NCBI GenBank assembly: GCA_002700765.1
Contig: PAEP01000024.1
Coordinates: 31,506 to 56,410 of the forward strand
From: Synechococcus sp. MED850
GTDB lineage: Bacteria > Cyanobacteriota > Cyanobacteriia > PCC-6307 > Cyanobiaceae
Reading direction: 5' to 3'
Length of the DNA: 24,905 nucleotides
Both the position numbers and the translations under genes were made by a program. Positions 17,389 to 24,032 of this stretch are shown here, piece after piece (within the stretch, counting starts at the first letter, position 1; each line of letters opens with the position of its first letter). Below the pieces are notes generated by a model that saw only the letters and a program-made list of their open reading frames with translations, did no database searches and was not told the origin of the DNA.

Positions 17389-17645
17389 TGGCAGCACTCC
17401 CGGCGACAACGGCTCATCTGAGGGTGCTGAGGCAGTGCTTTCAGGACCAGTGTCTGGAAGGGGAGGTGGCTGCCGGAGGCTTTCAGTGGCAGTTTCGCTG
17501 GGAATTTGAGAGCGGTGATCTCATGGTGGAACCATCGCTCGGACGAGCGCTGATTCAGGACGCTTTGCGTCGTTTTCTCGTGCGGACTGATTACCGCCTC
17601 GAACCGGGAGGCGATTACGTCTTCACGGTTCGGGCTCGCTTTTGA
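17388..17645 (+). CDS. DUF3146-like small protein
   Basis: An 85-residue soluble protein from ATG 17388. The segments VAAGGFQWQFRWEF, VEPSLGRALIQDALRRFL and YRLEPGGDYVFTVRARF resemble the cyanobacterial family DUF3146, which has no known function. It is translationally coupled to pth (TGATG) and closes the psbH-tatA-pth cluster. Its last 23 bp overlap the convergent RuvC/YqgF-like gene. The family name is from memory; existence of the gene is well supported by coupling and composition. Confidence 0.8.
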   Translation: MAALPATTAHLRVLRQCFQDQCLEGEVAAGGFQWQFRWEFESGDLMVEPSLGRALIQDALRRFLVRTDYRLEPGGDYVFTVRARF

Positions 17646-18063
17646 ACCGTGGTGGTTCGCCTGGCCAGTGGCAGCTCAGGTTGAGATGGTCTTCGACCAT
17701 GACCAGGGCAGCAACCGCATCGAGATCGTCCGGAGGCATGCGCAGTCCCTCCGGTAGCAGCCGCTGCCAGCCCTGTGCTGGCCACAGTTGCCAATAACGC
17801 TGGCGAGCTCGCAGGGTCGTCCCCTGTTCATCCACGGTTTTGACGGAAGCAAGAGGTTCCAGGCGTTCGAACCATCCGCGGCTGCCGGTTCCATTGCCGA
17901 TCACGATCAGGCCCAGAGCGCGTTCTTGTTTCCAGCGCTCTAGTTCTTCAACCACCTCGTCGCGAGGCAGAACAAAACCTGTTTCAACGCAGGCTGCATC
18001 GGTGTCCACCAGCACGAGTCCGCATTTGCTGCGGCCTGGATCCAGCCCGGCAACACGGCTCAC
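17623..18063 (-). CDS. RuvC/YqgF-like RNase H-fold protein
   Basis: A 146-residue protein from GTG 18063 whose start overlaps the DUF3084 stop (GTGA). It has the layout of the RuvC/YqgF/Tex nuclease-like fold: a first strand with an acidic residue (AGLDPGRSKCGLVLVD, Asp8), then LGLIVIGNGTGSRGW, VKTVDEQGTTLRARQRYW (Asp78/Glu79) and DDLDAVAALVMVEDHL (Asp112, Asp113, Asp115). These acidic positions suit two-metal nuclease chemistry. It is not RuvX itself (the block DERLTT is replaced by DEQGTT) nor canonical RuvC. Cyanobacteria carry such a 'resolvase-like' paralog of unknown substrate. It is the third gene of the ntcA cluster. Nuclease activity is inferred only. Confidence 0.75.
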   Translation of the reverse strand: MSRVAGLDPGRSKCGLVLVDTDAACVETGFVLPRDEVVEELERWKQERALGLIVIGNGTGSRGWFERLEPLASVKTVDEQGTTLRARQRYWQLWPAQGWQRLLPEGLRMPPDDLDAVAALVMVEDHLNLSCHWPGEPPRFKSEPEP

Positions 18064-19232
18064 GGCACGATTCGGAGAGACACCACAACAGGATCGGCGC
18101 TCTCGCTGTTGCGGGCCGCCAGCACCTGCAAGGTCACGGGACCGTCCGGCTCGTCACTCAGGGCCTGACCCAACTGACTCATGGCGTTGGCATCGAACTG
18201 CAACCCCTCTGTGAGCGAGCCGCGTCGTTTGACTTCCGCGAAGGCCGAAGCCAGCAGAAGATTCAAACGGGTGCGGATCGTGTCCTGACTGCGGTCGCTC
18301 TCCTCGAGGGTGGCGGTCGCCAGCACTTCGTTCTGCCGCGCCACCGTTCGATTGGGACGCACATCCGGGAAGGCGTAAACACTGGTTTCCCCGCGCAGCA
18401 CATTGGCGGCGGATCGCATCGACACCACCCAGGTCCCAGGTTTGCTGATCATGGTCCGCAGCCGTTGCACATCACTGCGGGGCACCAGGAGGATCTGTCG
18501 ATCGGGAGCTTCTCCAGGACGGACTTTCGCAAAAGCCGTGAGATTTGCCTCCTGCAGCAGTCGATCGATCACATTCTTGGCTTGCGTGGGATCGTCCAGA
18601 CGCACGGTTGCCGTTGCCAGGGTCTCGCCGCTGCTGAGCACCACCGCTCCGCGACGCAGTGCGATCAGATTGCGCTCCAGCTGCTTGAGCTCCTGCTCCC
18701 CGGCACGAATGCGTTCACGCACCTTGGCCAGCTCAGCCTCCGTGCGCTGGATCTCGGCATCGCGCGCCTTGACATCCCGACTCAGGCGCTCCCGTTCTTT
18801 TTCGAGGGTGTCGCGCTGTTGCTGGAGTGGCGCAAGTTCCGCCTCAACCCGCAGCGTTTCGGCACGTGCCTTGCGCCGATCCGCTTCCGCTGAGGCCAGG
18901 GCCCTGCGGTTGGTCTCCAGTTGCTTGCGGTTGCTGTCCAGTTGCTTCCGGTTGCTGTCCAGCTCATTGCGGCTGCTCTGCAGTTTCGATTGCAGGGCGT
19001 CGAGTTCGAACAGACCCACCCGCAGCTGACGGCTGACCAGCAGCATCAGTCCAAGGGACAGCGCGCTGATCAAGCTGCCGGTGAGCACGGTGATCACAAC
19101 CGCCGTGCGGCGGGGCCGCATGTTGAACAGGCTCAGACGAGCCTTGCCGACACGACTGCCAAGGCGGTCCCCCAGCGTGGAGAGCACACCACCAAGAACC
19201 AGCAGCGCCAGCACCAGGAGCCAACCACTCAC
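18060..19232 (-). CDS. DUF3084 membrane-anchored coiled-coil protein
   Basis: A 390-residue protein. Two N-terminal membrane helices (about residues 3-20 and 43-67) flank RVGKARLSLFNMRPRR. A long charged coiled coil follows (about 75-195, with a near-perfect heptad repeat at 84-111), then a globular domain from about 200 onward with RRGAVVLSSGETLATATV and ILLVPRSDVQRLR. This is the cyanobacterial DUF3084 architecture, with no known function. GTG 19232 has a strong GGGAGG about nine bases upstream, supporting the start. It follows ntcA by 27 bp and is coupled to the RuvC/YqgF-like gene. A role at the cell envelope, possibly tethering or scaffolding, is a guess from topology only. Confidence 0.85.
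   Translation of the reverse strand: MSGWLLVLALLVLGGVLSTLGDRLGSRVGKARLSLFNMRPRRTAVVITVLTGSLISALSLGLMLLVSRQLRVGLFELDALQSKLQSSRNELDSNRKQLDSNRKQLETNRRALASAEADRRKARAETLRVEAELAPLQQQRDTLEKERERLSRDVKARDAEIQRTEAELAKVRERIRAGEQELKQLERNLIALRRGAVVLSSGETLATATVRLDDPTQAKNVIDRLLQEANLTAFAKVRPGEAPDRQILLVPRSDVQRLRTMISKPGTWVVSMRSAANVLRGETSVYAFPDVRPNRTVARQNEVLATATLEESDRSQDTIRTRLNLLLASAFAEVKRRGSLTEGLQFDANAMSQLGQALSDEPDGPVTLQVLAARNSESADPVVVSLRIVP
18900..18983. repeat. 21-bp coding repeats in the DUF3084 coiled coil
   Basis: Four consecutive seven-residue units, LQSSRNE, LDSNRKQ, LDSNRKQ and LETNRRA (residues 84-111), are encoded in tandem on the minus strand. The two central units are identical in protein and nearly identical in DNA, indicating recent 21-bp duplication within a heptad coiled coil. 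Confidence 0.85.
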
Positions 19233-19259
19233 CGGTGAGATGCCTCCCGCCTGGAGCGA

Positions 19260-19985
19260 TCAGCTGAATCGCTTGGCCAAGGCGATCGGATCGAGAACGG
19301 TGATCTTTTTCCGATCAATCTGCACGAGTCCGGACTGGCGCAAGTCTCCCAGCAGTCGGGTGATTGTGACGCGCGTGGATCCGATCGCTTCTGCGATCGC
19401 CTGGTGGGACAGGCGCAGGTCGATTGTGATTCCCTGGTCGTCCGGGACTCCGAAATCTCGGCATAGAACGAGCAGAAAGCTCACCAGTCGGGAAGACATG
19501 TCCCGGTGGGTGAGGGTTTCGATCATGGTCTCGGTCTGGAGGATGCGGCTTGAGAGCCCCTGCAGCAGACGCAGACCGACGCCGGTGTCGGCTTCGATCG
19601 CAGCCCTCACGGACGAGGCTGGTGCCGTGACCATCTCGACCCGGGTGAAGGCAACAGCGTGATAAAAGCGGTCAGAGCGATGACCCGTGAGCAGCGAGAG
19701 CACACCGAAGAGACTGTTTTCCCGCAGAAGGGCCACGGTGATCTCCTCCCCTGACTCGTAGACCCTGGAGAGGCGGACTGCGCCTCGACGGATCAGGTAC
19801 ACCCTCTCAGCGGGGTCCCCCGGGAAGAAAATCGTTTTGCTCCGCTCGACCAGTTCCGTGCTGGCGCCCTCCAGATCGCGGATCACGTCCATCAGAGAAC
19901 GCGTCTGATTGCTGGGTGGGTTGGTTGCAGGTGCTGCCGCTACCTGGGGGGAATAACGGGAGAAACCACTGCTGGCTGCGCTCAT
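19260..19985 (-). CDS. ntcA: Global nitrogen regulator NtcA (CRP/FNR family)
   Basis: A 241-residue CRP-family activator responding to 2-oxoglutarate and, with PipX, turning on nitrogen-assimilation genes in cyanobacteria. The N-terminal 31 residues are a variable Ala/Pro-rich extension. From MDVIRDLEG the sequence is strongly NtcA-like: [35 protein letters not shown] (effector domain), [23 protein letters not shown], a dimerisation helix near [23 protein letters not shown], and the helix-turn-helix [24 protein letters not shown] near the C-terminus. ATG 19985 was used; an internal ATG at residue 32 would give a length nearer to freshwater NtcA (about 222). A consensus NtcA-activated promoter lies directly upstream, so autoregulation is expected. 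It heads a cluster with DUF3084 and the RuvC/YqgF-like gene. Confidence 0.97.
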   Translation of the reverse strand: MSAASSGFSRYSPQVAAAPATNPPSNQTRSLMDVIRDLEGASTELVERSKTIFFPGDPAERVYLIRRGAVRLSRVYESGEEITVALLRENSLFGVLSLLTGHRSDRFYHAVAFTRVEMVTAPASSVRAAIEADTGVGLRLLQGLSSRILQTETMIETLTHRDMSSRLVSFLLVLCRDFGVPDDQGITIDLRLSHQAIAEAIGSTRVTITRLLGDLRQSGLVQIDRKKITVLDPIALAKRFS

Positions 19986-20017
19986 GGTTTCGCCGCGTTA
20001 TCCGTTGACATAAAAGG

Positions 20018-20059
20018 AAGTTAAGGATCAGCGAAGGTTCACCTTGTAACAGTCATTAC
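20018..20059 (-). promoter_or_regulatory. NtcA-activated promoter of ntcA (GTAN8TAC box and -10)
   Basis: The perfect palindromic NtcA box GTA-N8-TAC occupies 20046-20059. On the minus strand it is followed after exactly 22 bases by TAACTT (20023-20018), matching the TAN3T -10 element of NtcA-activated promoters, where the box replaces the -35 and the usual spacing is 22-23 bp. The predicted transcription start is near 20011, about 25 bases before the ntcA ATG. The box covers the stop codon (TAA, 20058-20056) of the upstream gene rph. Confidence 0.88.
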
Positions 20060-20799
20060 GAATTTCTGCTCAGATCGGCCAACGCTTCGGTTTGGTTGTT
20101 CATCAATTGGATCAGGCCCGGTTCCGCCAGATCCAGCAGGCCATTGAGCTGTTGGCGGCTGAACGGTGCGCCCTCCGCCGTCCCCTGGATTTCCAGAAGC
20201 TTCCCGTCGCTGGCCATCACCACGTTCAGATCCACCTCAGCGCGACTGTCTTCGCTGTAGTCCAGATCAAGCAGGGGTTCGCCGTCCACCAGGCCGATGG
20301 ACACCGCTGCGACCTGATCCTTCAGCGGATCTTCTGTGATCAGATTCTGGGCAAGCATTTGATCCAACGCATGCCGGACGGCGAGCCAGGCCCCAGTGAT
20401 GGCAGCTGTTCGTGTGCCCGCATCCGCCTGGATCACGTCGCAATCGATCAGCAGGCTGCGTTCCCCGAGGAGGCGCATGTCGAGCACGGCTCGCAAACTG
20501 CGCCCGATCAGTCTTTGGATTTCCTGCGTGCGCCCAGACAGCTTCATCAGCTCCCTGGATTGGCGTTGTGGCGTGGAGCCTGGGAGCAGTCGATATTCCG
20601 CCGAGAGCCAGCCAACCCCTTCGCCCTTTCGCCAGCGCGGTACGGAATCCTCCAGGCAGGCGCTGCAGAGAACGGCGGTACGTCCTGTGCGGACGATCAA
20701 CGAGCTGAGGGCAAATCCCATGGGATTCCAGCTGATGCTGAACGGTCGCAAGGCGTCATGGCCTCGGCCGTCGCTGCGGATTCGGCTGACGTCAGGCAT
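20056..20799 (-). CDS. rph: Ribonuclease PH
   Basis: A 247-residue phosphorolytic 3'-5' exoribonuclease that trims tRNA 3' ends. Family blocks are RSDGRGHDALRPFSI at the N-terminus, GRTAVLCSACLED, GWLSAEYRLLPGST, RTQEIQRLIGRSLRAVLDM, TLLIDCDVIQADAGTRTAAITG-type sequence (here with SLLIDCDV), and VDLNVVMASDGKLLEIQGTAEGAPFSRQQL. The length fits the family. The frame runs open for 110 codons upstream to 21129, but that part has shadow composition and overlaps the CobO-like gene; ATG 20799 is the family start. Its stop codon lies inside the NtcA box of the downstream ntcA gene. It is divergent from the CobO-like gene (149 bp). Confidence 0.96.
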   Translation of the reverse strand: MPDVSRIRSDGRGHDALRPFSISWNPMGFALSSLIVRTGRTAVLCSACLEDSVPRWRKGEGVGWLSAEYRLLPGSTPQRQSRELMKLSGRTQEIQRLIGRSLRAVLDMRLLGERSLLIDCDVIQADAGTRTAAITGAWLAVRHALDQMLAQNLITEDPLKDQVAAVSIGLVDGEPLLDLDYSEDSRAEVDLNVVMASDGKLLEIQGTAEGAPFSRQQLNGLLDLAEPGLIQLMNNQTEALADLSRNS

Positions 20800-20881
20800 G
20801 GGCAGGTCTCGTATCCACCCCGAAAGCCTCGCAGGCGGCAGAAACGTTGAAGGGCTGACGCTATGGGTGGTGTTGCGCCCC

Positions 20882-20909
20882 TTGTGAATCGAAGTCTCAC
20901 CGCTACATT
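20882..20909 (+). promoter_or_regulatory. Candidate promoter for the CobO-like gene and dcd
   Basis: TTGTGA (20882-20887) and TACATT (20904-20909) are spaced by 16 bp within the rph / CobO-like divergent gap. Downstream, at 20918-20935, GTCCGG-TGTGGT-CCGGAC can form a six-pair hairpin just before the gene start at 20949. Neither element is more than suggestive. Confidence 0.3.
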
Positions 20910-20948
20910 CAAGGCCTGTCCGGTGTGGTCCGGACGCACGCAAGCGAG

Positions 20949-21548
20949 ATGACCGCCAGCCTGACGTCCAGTCACAGAGCCCCGGAGACCCACCTGAGGG
21001 ATCAGCGGGCTCTTGAGCAGGCTGGCCTGCGCCCCTTGCCACCTGTTCCGGCCCGCGCCCCTTTGCACCTGGTTGAGCCCGAAGGGCAGCTCCAGGTGCA
21101 TACGGCTCCGTACCGCGGCAGCTTCTCAACGGTGTTCAGTCAGGCGATGCGGGCGGCGGGGCTGGGGAGTCGTGTTCTGATCGCTCAGTTTCTCCGTGGT
21201 GGTGTGCGTCAGGGCCCCAAGGGATCCGTGCGTCTCTGCGGAGGGTTGGAGTGGTTGCGTCCGGATCTTCAGGCCTGTCTCAGCGAATCGGCTCAGCGTC
21301 ATGAACGGGAAGCCGTCGCGGCGGTGTGGCAGGTCTGCAAACAGCACCTGATCCATGGTGATCTTGATCAGTTGGTGCTGGATGAACTGGGTCTGGCCAT
21401 TGCCTTTGGGCATCTCGATGAAGATGACCTTCTCTCCACGCTTGAGCAGCGTCCTGGTGCGATGGATGTGATCATCACTGGGCCAGCGATTCCACCCAGC
21501 CTGATGGCGATCGCGGATCAGGTCACGCAGTTGCGCCGAGGTTTCTGA
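20949..21548 (+). CDS. CobO/BtuR-like P-loop protein with degenerate Walker A
   Basis: A 199-residue protein resembling corrinoid adenosyltransferases of the CobO/BtuR type in overall pattern: QLQVHTAPYRGSFSTVFSQAMRAAGLGSRVLIAQFLRGG, then WQVCKQHLIHGDLDQLVLDELGLAI (Walker B-like Asp145-Glu146), then MDVIITGPAIPPSLMAIADQVTQL near the end. In active enzymes the P-loop reads roughly GNGKGKTT; here residues 53-61 are APYRGSFST, lacking the lysine that contacts the triphosphate. It is therefore probably not a canonical ATP-binding adenosyltransferase. A similar P-loop-less form seems usual in cyanobacteria, but its role is unknown. ATG 20949 was chosen; GTG 20925 is possible. Its stop overlaps the dcd start by one base, implying coupling. 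Confidence 0.75.
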   Translation: MTASLTSSHRAPETHLRDQRALEQAGLRPLPPVPARAPLHLVEPEGQLQVHTAPYRGSFSTVFSQAMRAAGLGSRVLIAQFLRGGVRQGPKGSVRLCGGLEWLRPDLQACLSESAQRHEREAVAAVWQVCKQHLIHGDLDQLVLDELGLAIAFGHLDEDDLLSTLEQRPGAMDVIITGPAIPPSLMAIADQVTQLRRGF

Positions 21549-22141
21549 TGCTGAAGAACGATCGCTGGATCACGGAACAAGCCCAGAAGGGCATGCTTGA
21601 GCCGTTTCAGTCCGGTCTCGTTCGTCATCTGAACCCTGATCGCCAGGAACACCCGGTGCTCAGCTTTGGGTGCTCTTCCTATGGCTATGACCTACGCCTG
21701 TCTCCTCAGGAATTCATGATCTTCCGGCACGTGCCCGGCACGGTCATGAATCCGAAGCGGTTCAACCCGGCCAATCTCGAACCGACGCCCCTGCACCAGG
21801 ACGACGACGGTTCCTATTTCATCCTTCCCGCTCATTCCTACGGGCTTGGGGTTGCGCTGGAAAAGCTGCGGGTGCCCGCCAACATCACCGTGATCTGCCT
21901 CGGCAAAAGCACGTATGCACGCCTTGGCATCATCGTGAACACCACTCCTGCTGAAGCGAGCTGGGAAGGACATCTCACCCTGGAATTCAGCAACAGTTCA
22001 GGAGCCGATTGCAGGATCTATGCCGATGAAGGCATCTGTCAGTTGCTGTTTTTTGAGGGTGATCCCTGTGAGACCACCTACAGCGACCGCAAGGGCAAAT
22101 ATCAGCATCAGCCCGAACGTGTCACGCTCGCCCGCATCTAA
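21548..22141 (+). CDS. dcd: dCTP deaminase
   Basis: A 197-residue trimeric enzyme of the Dcd/dUTPase superfamily that converts dCTP to dUTP, supplying dUMP for thymidylate synthesis. Motifs are SFGCSSYGYDLRL, ILPAHSYGLGVALEKLRVPANI, ICLGKSTYARLGIIVNTTPAEASWEGHLTLEFSNSS (including the conserved Lys, Ser, Arg and Glu of the active site) and the C-terminal YADEGICQLLFFEG. The length matches Dcd. ATG 21548 shares its A with the stop of the CobO-like gene. Its TAA stop overlaps by four bases the stop region of the convergent thyX, the next enzyme but one in the same pathway. Confidence 0.96.
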   Translation: MLKNDRWITEQAQKGMLEPFQSGLVRHLNPDRQEHPVLSFGCSSYGYDLRLSPQEFMIFRHVPGTVMNPKRFNPANLEPTPLHQDDDGSYFILPAHSYGLGVALEKLRVPANITVICLGKSTYARLGIIVNTTPAEASWEGHLTLEFSNSSGADCRIYADEGICQLLFFEGDPCETTYSDRKGKYQHQPERVTLARI

Positions 22142-22860
22142 GGGGCCAGCCGCGCTCGATGCAGCCGGCTCTTCTCGTACCACTCAGCGAACTGCGGTGC
22201 CCAGGTCACCAGATGGGGCCACATGAGGTCACAGAGCTGACGAATTTCGAGCTGAGCGTCCAGCTTGGCGCGCAGATCCATGAAGTGAAGAAAGGCCCGC
22301 AGGCTGAAGCTCACCACGAAGTGCTGGCGGTAGTCGAACGGAAGAATCCCTCGGGCGTGCTCCTCAGCGAAACCGGCACGGAGCAGGTCCCGGTAGCGCT
22401 CAGCAGCGCGCTGGCAATGCTCAAGATCAAGGGCCCGCTGCGCTTCGCTGTAGGCATATTTTTTGCCTTGACGGTCGCTGTAATCACCGATCGGACGCAG
22501 GTAAAACACCTCCTCCAGGTCAAGCTCTCCCTCGGCGGCTCGACAGATCCGCTCGCCGGTGTAGCGCATGGATTGAACATCGAAACTGACGCCCACCCGG
22601 TGCGTGCGCGCCTGCTGCATCACCGAATGGGGAAACCAGCCGACATTGAGCACGATCTGAGCATGTTCCAGGGGGCCGTAATGCCCCCGTTCTCCGGAGA
22701 GCAGTCGTTTCACGCAAATCTCACCCGCCCGCTGCTCATCAGGCCAGTTGTCGCGGTCGCCGGCGACGAAACCCTCGCTGTAGTCCTGATGCATCGCTGC
22801 ATAGACACACCGTTGTGGATCAGGGGTGGCTGCGATCAGATCGACCCGGAAGCGATCCAT
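22138..22860 (-). CDS. thyX: FAD-dependent thymidylate synthase
   Basis: A 240-residue ThyX, which makes dTMP from dUMP using methylene-tetrahydrofolate, FAD and NADPH; it replaces ThyA in many cyanobacteria. Visible are LLSGERGHYGPLEHAQIVLNV, the signature region RTHRVGVSFDVQSMRY (residues 85-100) and, near the C-terminus, SLRAFLHFMDLRAKLDAQLEIRQL, the ThyX RAxxHFxxLR-type block. The signature is a variant of RHRx7S, with Thr for the first Arg and an eight-residue spacer, a form I associate with cyanobacterial ThyX. The N-terminal ATG 22860 is unambiguous. It is tail to tail with dcd and lies 56 bp after the txlA-like gene on the same strand. Confidence 0.95.
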   Translation of the reverse strand: MDRFRVDLIAATPDPQRCVYAAMHQDYSEGFVAGDRDNWPDEQRAGEICVKRLLSGERGHYGPLEHAQIVLNVGWFPHSVMQQARTHRVGVSFDVQSMRYTGERICRAAEGELDLEEVFYLRPIGDYSDRQGKKYAYSEAQRALDLEHCQRAAERYRDLLRAGFAEEHARGILPFDYRQHFVVSFSLRAFLHFMDLRAKLDAQLEIRQLCDLMWPHLVTWAPQFAEWYEKSRLHRARLAP

Positions 22861-22916
22861 GGATGTCCAGGCAAGTCAGTGACGTGATCATGCCGAGCTG
22901 TCGCTGGCTCTGCTTG

Positions 22917-23471
22917 TCAGCCGTGGCTTCGGGGCCCGGTGGATGTCGCTGAAAGCACGGGGCTTTCCGGCTCAAGGCTGCTGATGCTTCCCATGCCGGT
23001 CAATCTCGGAAGGTCATTGTTCGTGATCAAAGCGGTGCCGATCGCCTGAAGATCATCCGCTTCGCGCACCCCGATCGAGCGGCCCCTGGCGTTTCCTTCG
23101 GCATCGAACAGATCGAGCTGCGGGATGCCATTCACGTCAAAACGATCAATCAGGTCCTGCCAGCGAGGGTTGTCGACATTGACCAGCACGACATCCAGTT
23201 GTCCCTGGGTGGCTTGTTCCAGGGACAACATCGCTGGAGCCATGGCACGGCAGGCCTGGCACCAATCGGCGTAAAACTCGATCACCGTTGGTCGTCCATT
23301 GGTCAGGGCGACCTCTGGATCCAGGGATCGGCGCGCCAGTTGTTCCATCGGAGAGCCGCTCTGAACCCCGCCCCTCACCATCAGCAGCGTGATGGCCAGT
23401 CCGAGGGCGACGGCCACCAAAAGAATTTTTTGCGCTCGACCGAGCAGCGGCTGCTGAGGGCTTCCGGTCAT
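22917..23471 (-). CDS. txlA: Membrane-anchored thioredoxin-like protein (TxlA/HCF164 type)
   Basis: A 184-residue protein. One N-terminal membrane helix (about residues 14-33, QKILLVAVALGLAITLLMV) is followed by a thioredoxin domain with the active site FYADWCQACRAMAP (Cys71, Cys74), VVLVNVDNPRW and the cis-proline segment DVNGIPQLDLFD. This is the arrangement of TxlA in Synechococcus and HCF164 in chloroplasts, which pass reducing power across the thylakoid membrane for cytochrome b6f or photosystem assembly. The frame is open upstream to 23642, but ATG 23471 leaves a normal 63 bp divergent gap. The last 25 residues are a low-complexity Ser/Pro tail. The symbol is by family resemblance. Confidence 0.85.
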   Translation of the reverse strand: MTGSPQQPLLGRAQKILLVAVALGLAITLLMVRGGVQSGSPMEQLARRSLDPEVALTNGRPTVIEFYADWCQACRAMAPAMLSLEQATQGQLDVVLVNVDNPRWQDLIDRFDVNGIPQLDLFDAEGNARGRSIGVREADDLQAIGTALITNNDLPRLTGMGSISSLEPESPVLSATSTGPRSHG

Positions 23472-23534
23472 GAAATGCACGGTGCGATCAGCACTCTGAC
23501 AGGGGTCTCGGGCCGCTGTGGCTAGCGTCAAAGC

Positions 23535-24032
23535 ATGCGTCTGTTCAGCGTGCTGCTGTTGCCTCTGCGGGCTCCGCTCCTGCTGGTGCTGTTTGGTGTC
23601 GCCATCGTCATGGGGAACCACTGGACGCTGCTGCATGAGCACCTCGCCATCACCCGGGATGTCAGTGCCCGCCTGTTCTGGACGGTTGAGGTCACCCAGG
23701 TGCTGGCTGTCGTGGTCCTGTGCACCATGCCGGATCTGCTGATGCGTCAGGTGTCTCTTCTGATGGCGTCCAGTCGGATCATCAGCCTGGTGGTCACCCT
23801 GCTGCTCGTGGTCACCCTGGGGATCTACGTGCTTCGCCTGAATCTGCTCGCTGATGTGTTGATCATCGCTTCAGCCGTTCTGCTGGCGCGGCTCGATCTC
23901 ACGCGGATCGGGGTGGTGCCACCGTCCACGCTGATGGTGCTGTTGCTGTCATCCGTCCTGCTCGGTGGAATCTGGATCGGCCATCTGATCCCGGCTCCCA
24001 GGCTGCTCGCAACGATCGGGATGTTCGGCTGA
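23535..24032 (+). CDS. Polytopic membrane protein of unknown function
   Basis: A 165-residue, very hydrophobic protein from ATG 23535 (MRLFSVLLLPLRAPLLLVLF). Five hydrophobic segments are predicted at about residues 8-28, 48-66, 83-101, 104-121 and 131-152, with charged loops (LLHEHLAITRDVSARLFW, MRQVSLLMASSR, ARLDLTRIGVVPP). No catalytic motif or known family was recognised; similar small membrane proteins occur in picocyanobacteria. It is divergent from the txlA-like gene (63 bp). Its last 27 codons, including most of the final helix, lie opposite the 3' end of the transglycosylase gene, an 84 bp convergent overlap. Confidence 0.75.
   Translation: MRLFSVLLLPLRAPLLLVLFGVAIVMGNHWTLLHEHLAITRDVSARLFWTVEVTQVLAVVVLCTMPDLLMRQVSLLMASSRIISLVVTLLLVVTLGIYVLRLNLLADVLIIASAVLLARLDLTRIGVVPPSTLMVLLLSSVLLGGIWIGHLIPAPRLLATIGMFG

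Noticed and set aside
20911..20948. Possible cobalamin riboswitch before the CobO-like gene
   Set aside because: Only a small GTCCGG/CCGGAC hairpin is present; the B12-box sequence and the size needed for a cobalamin riboswitch are absent.
20800..21129. 110-codon N-terminal extension of ribonuclease PH
   Set aside because: The family start is at ATG 20799; the extension runs antisense through the CobO-like gene and looks like random coding shadow.
23472..23642. 57-codon N-terminal extension of the txlA-like protein
   Set aside because: Gln/His-rich antisense shadow of the divergent membrane-protein gene; ATG 23471 directly precedes a normal membrane anchor.
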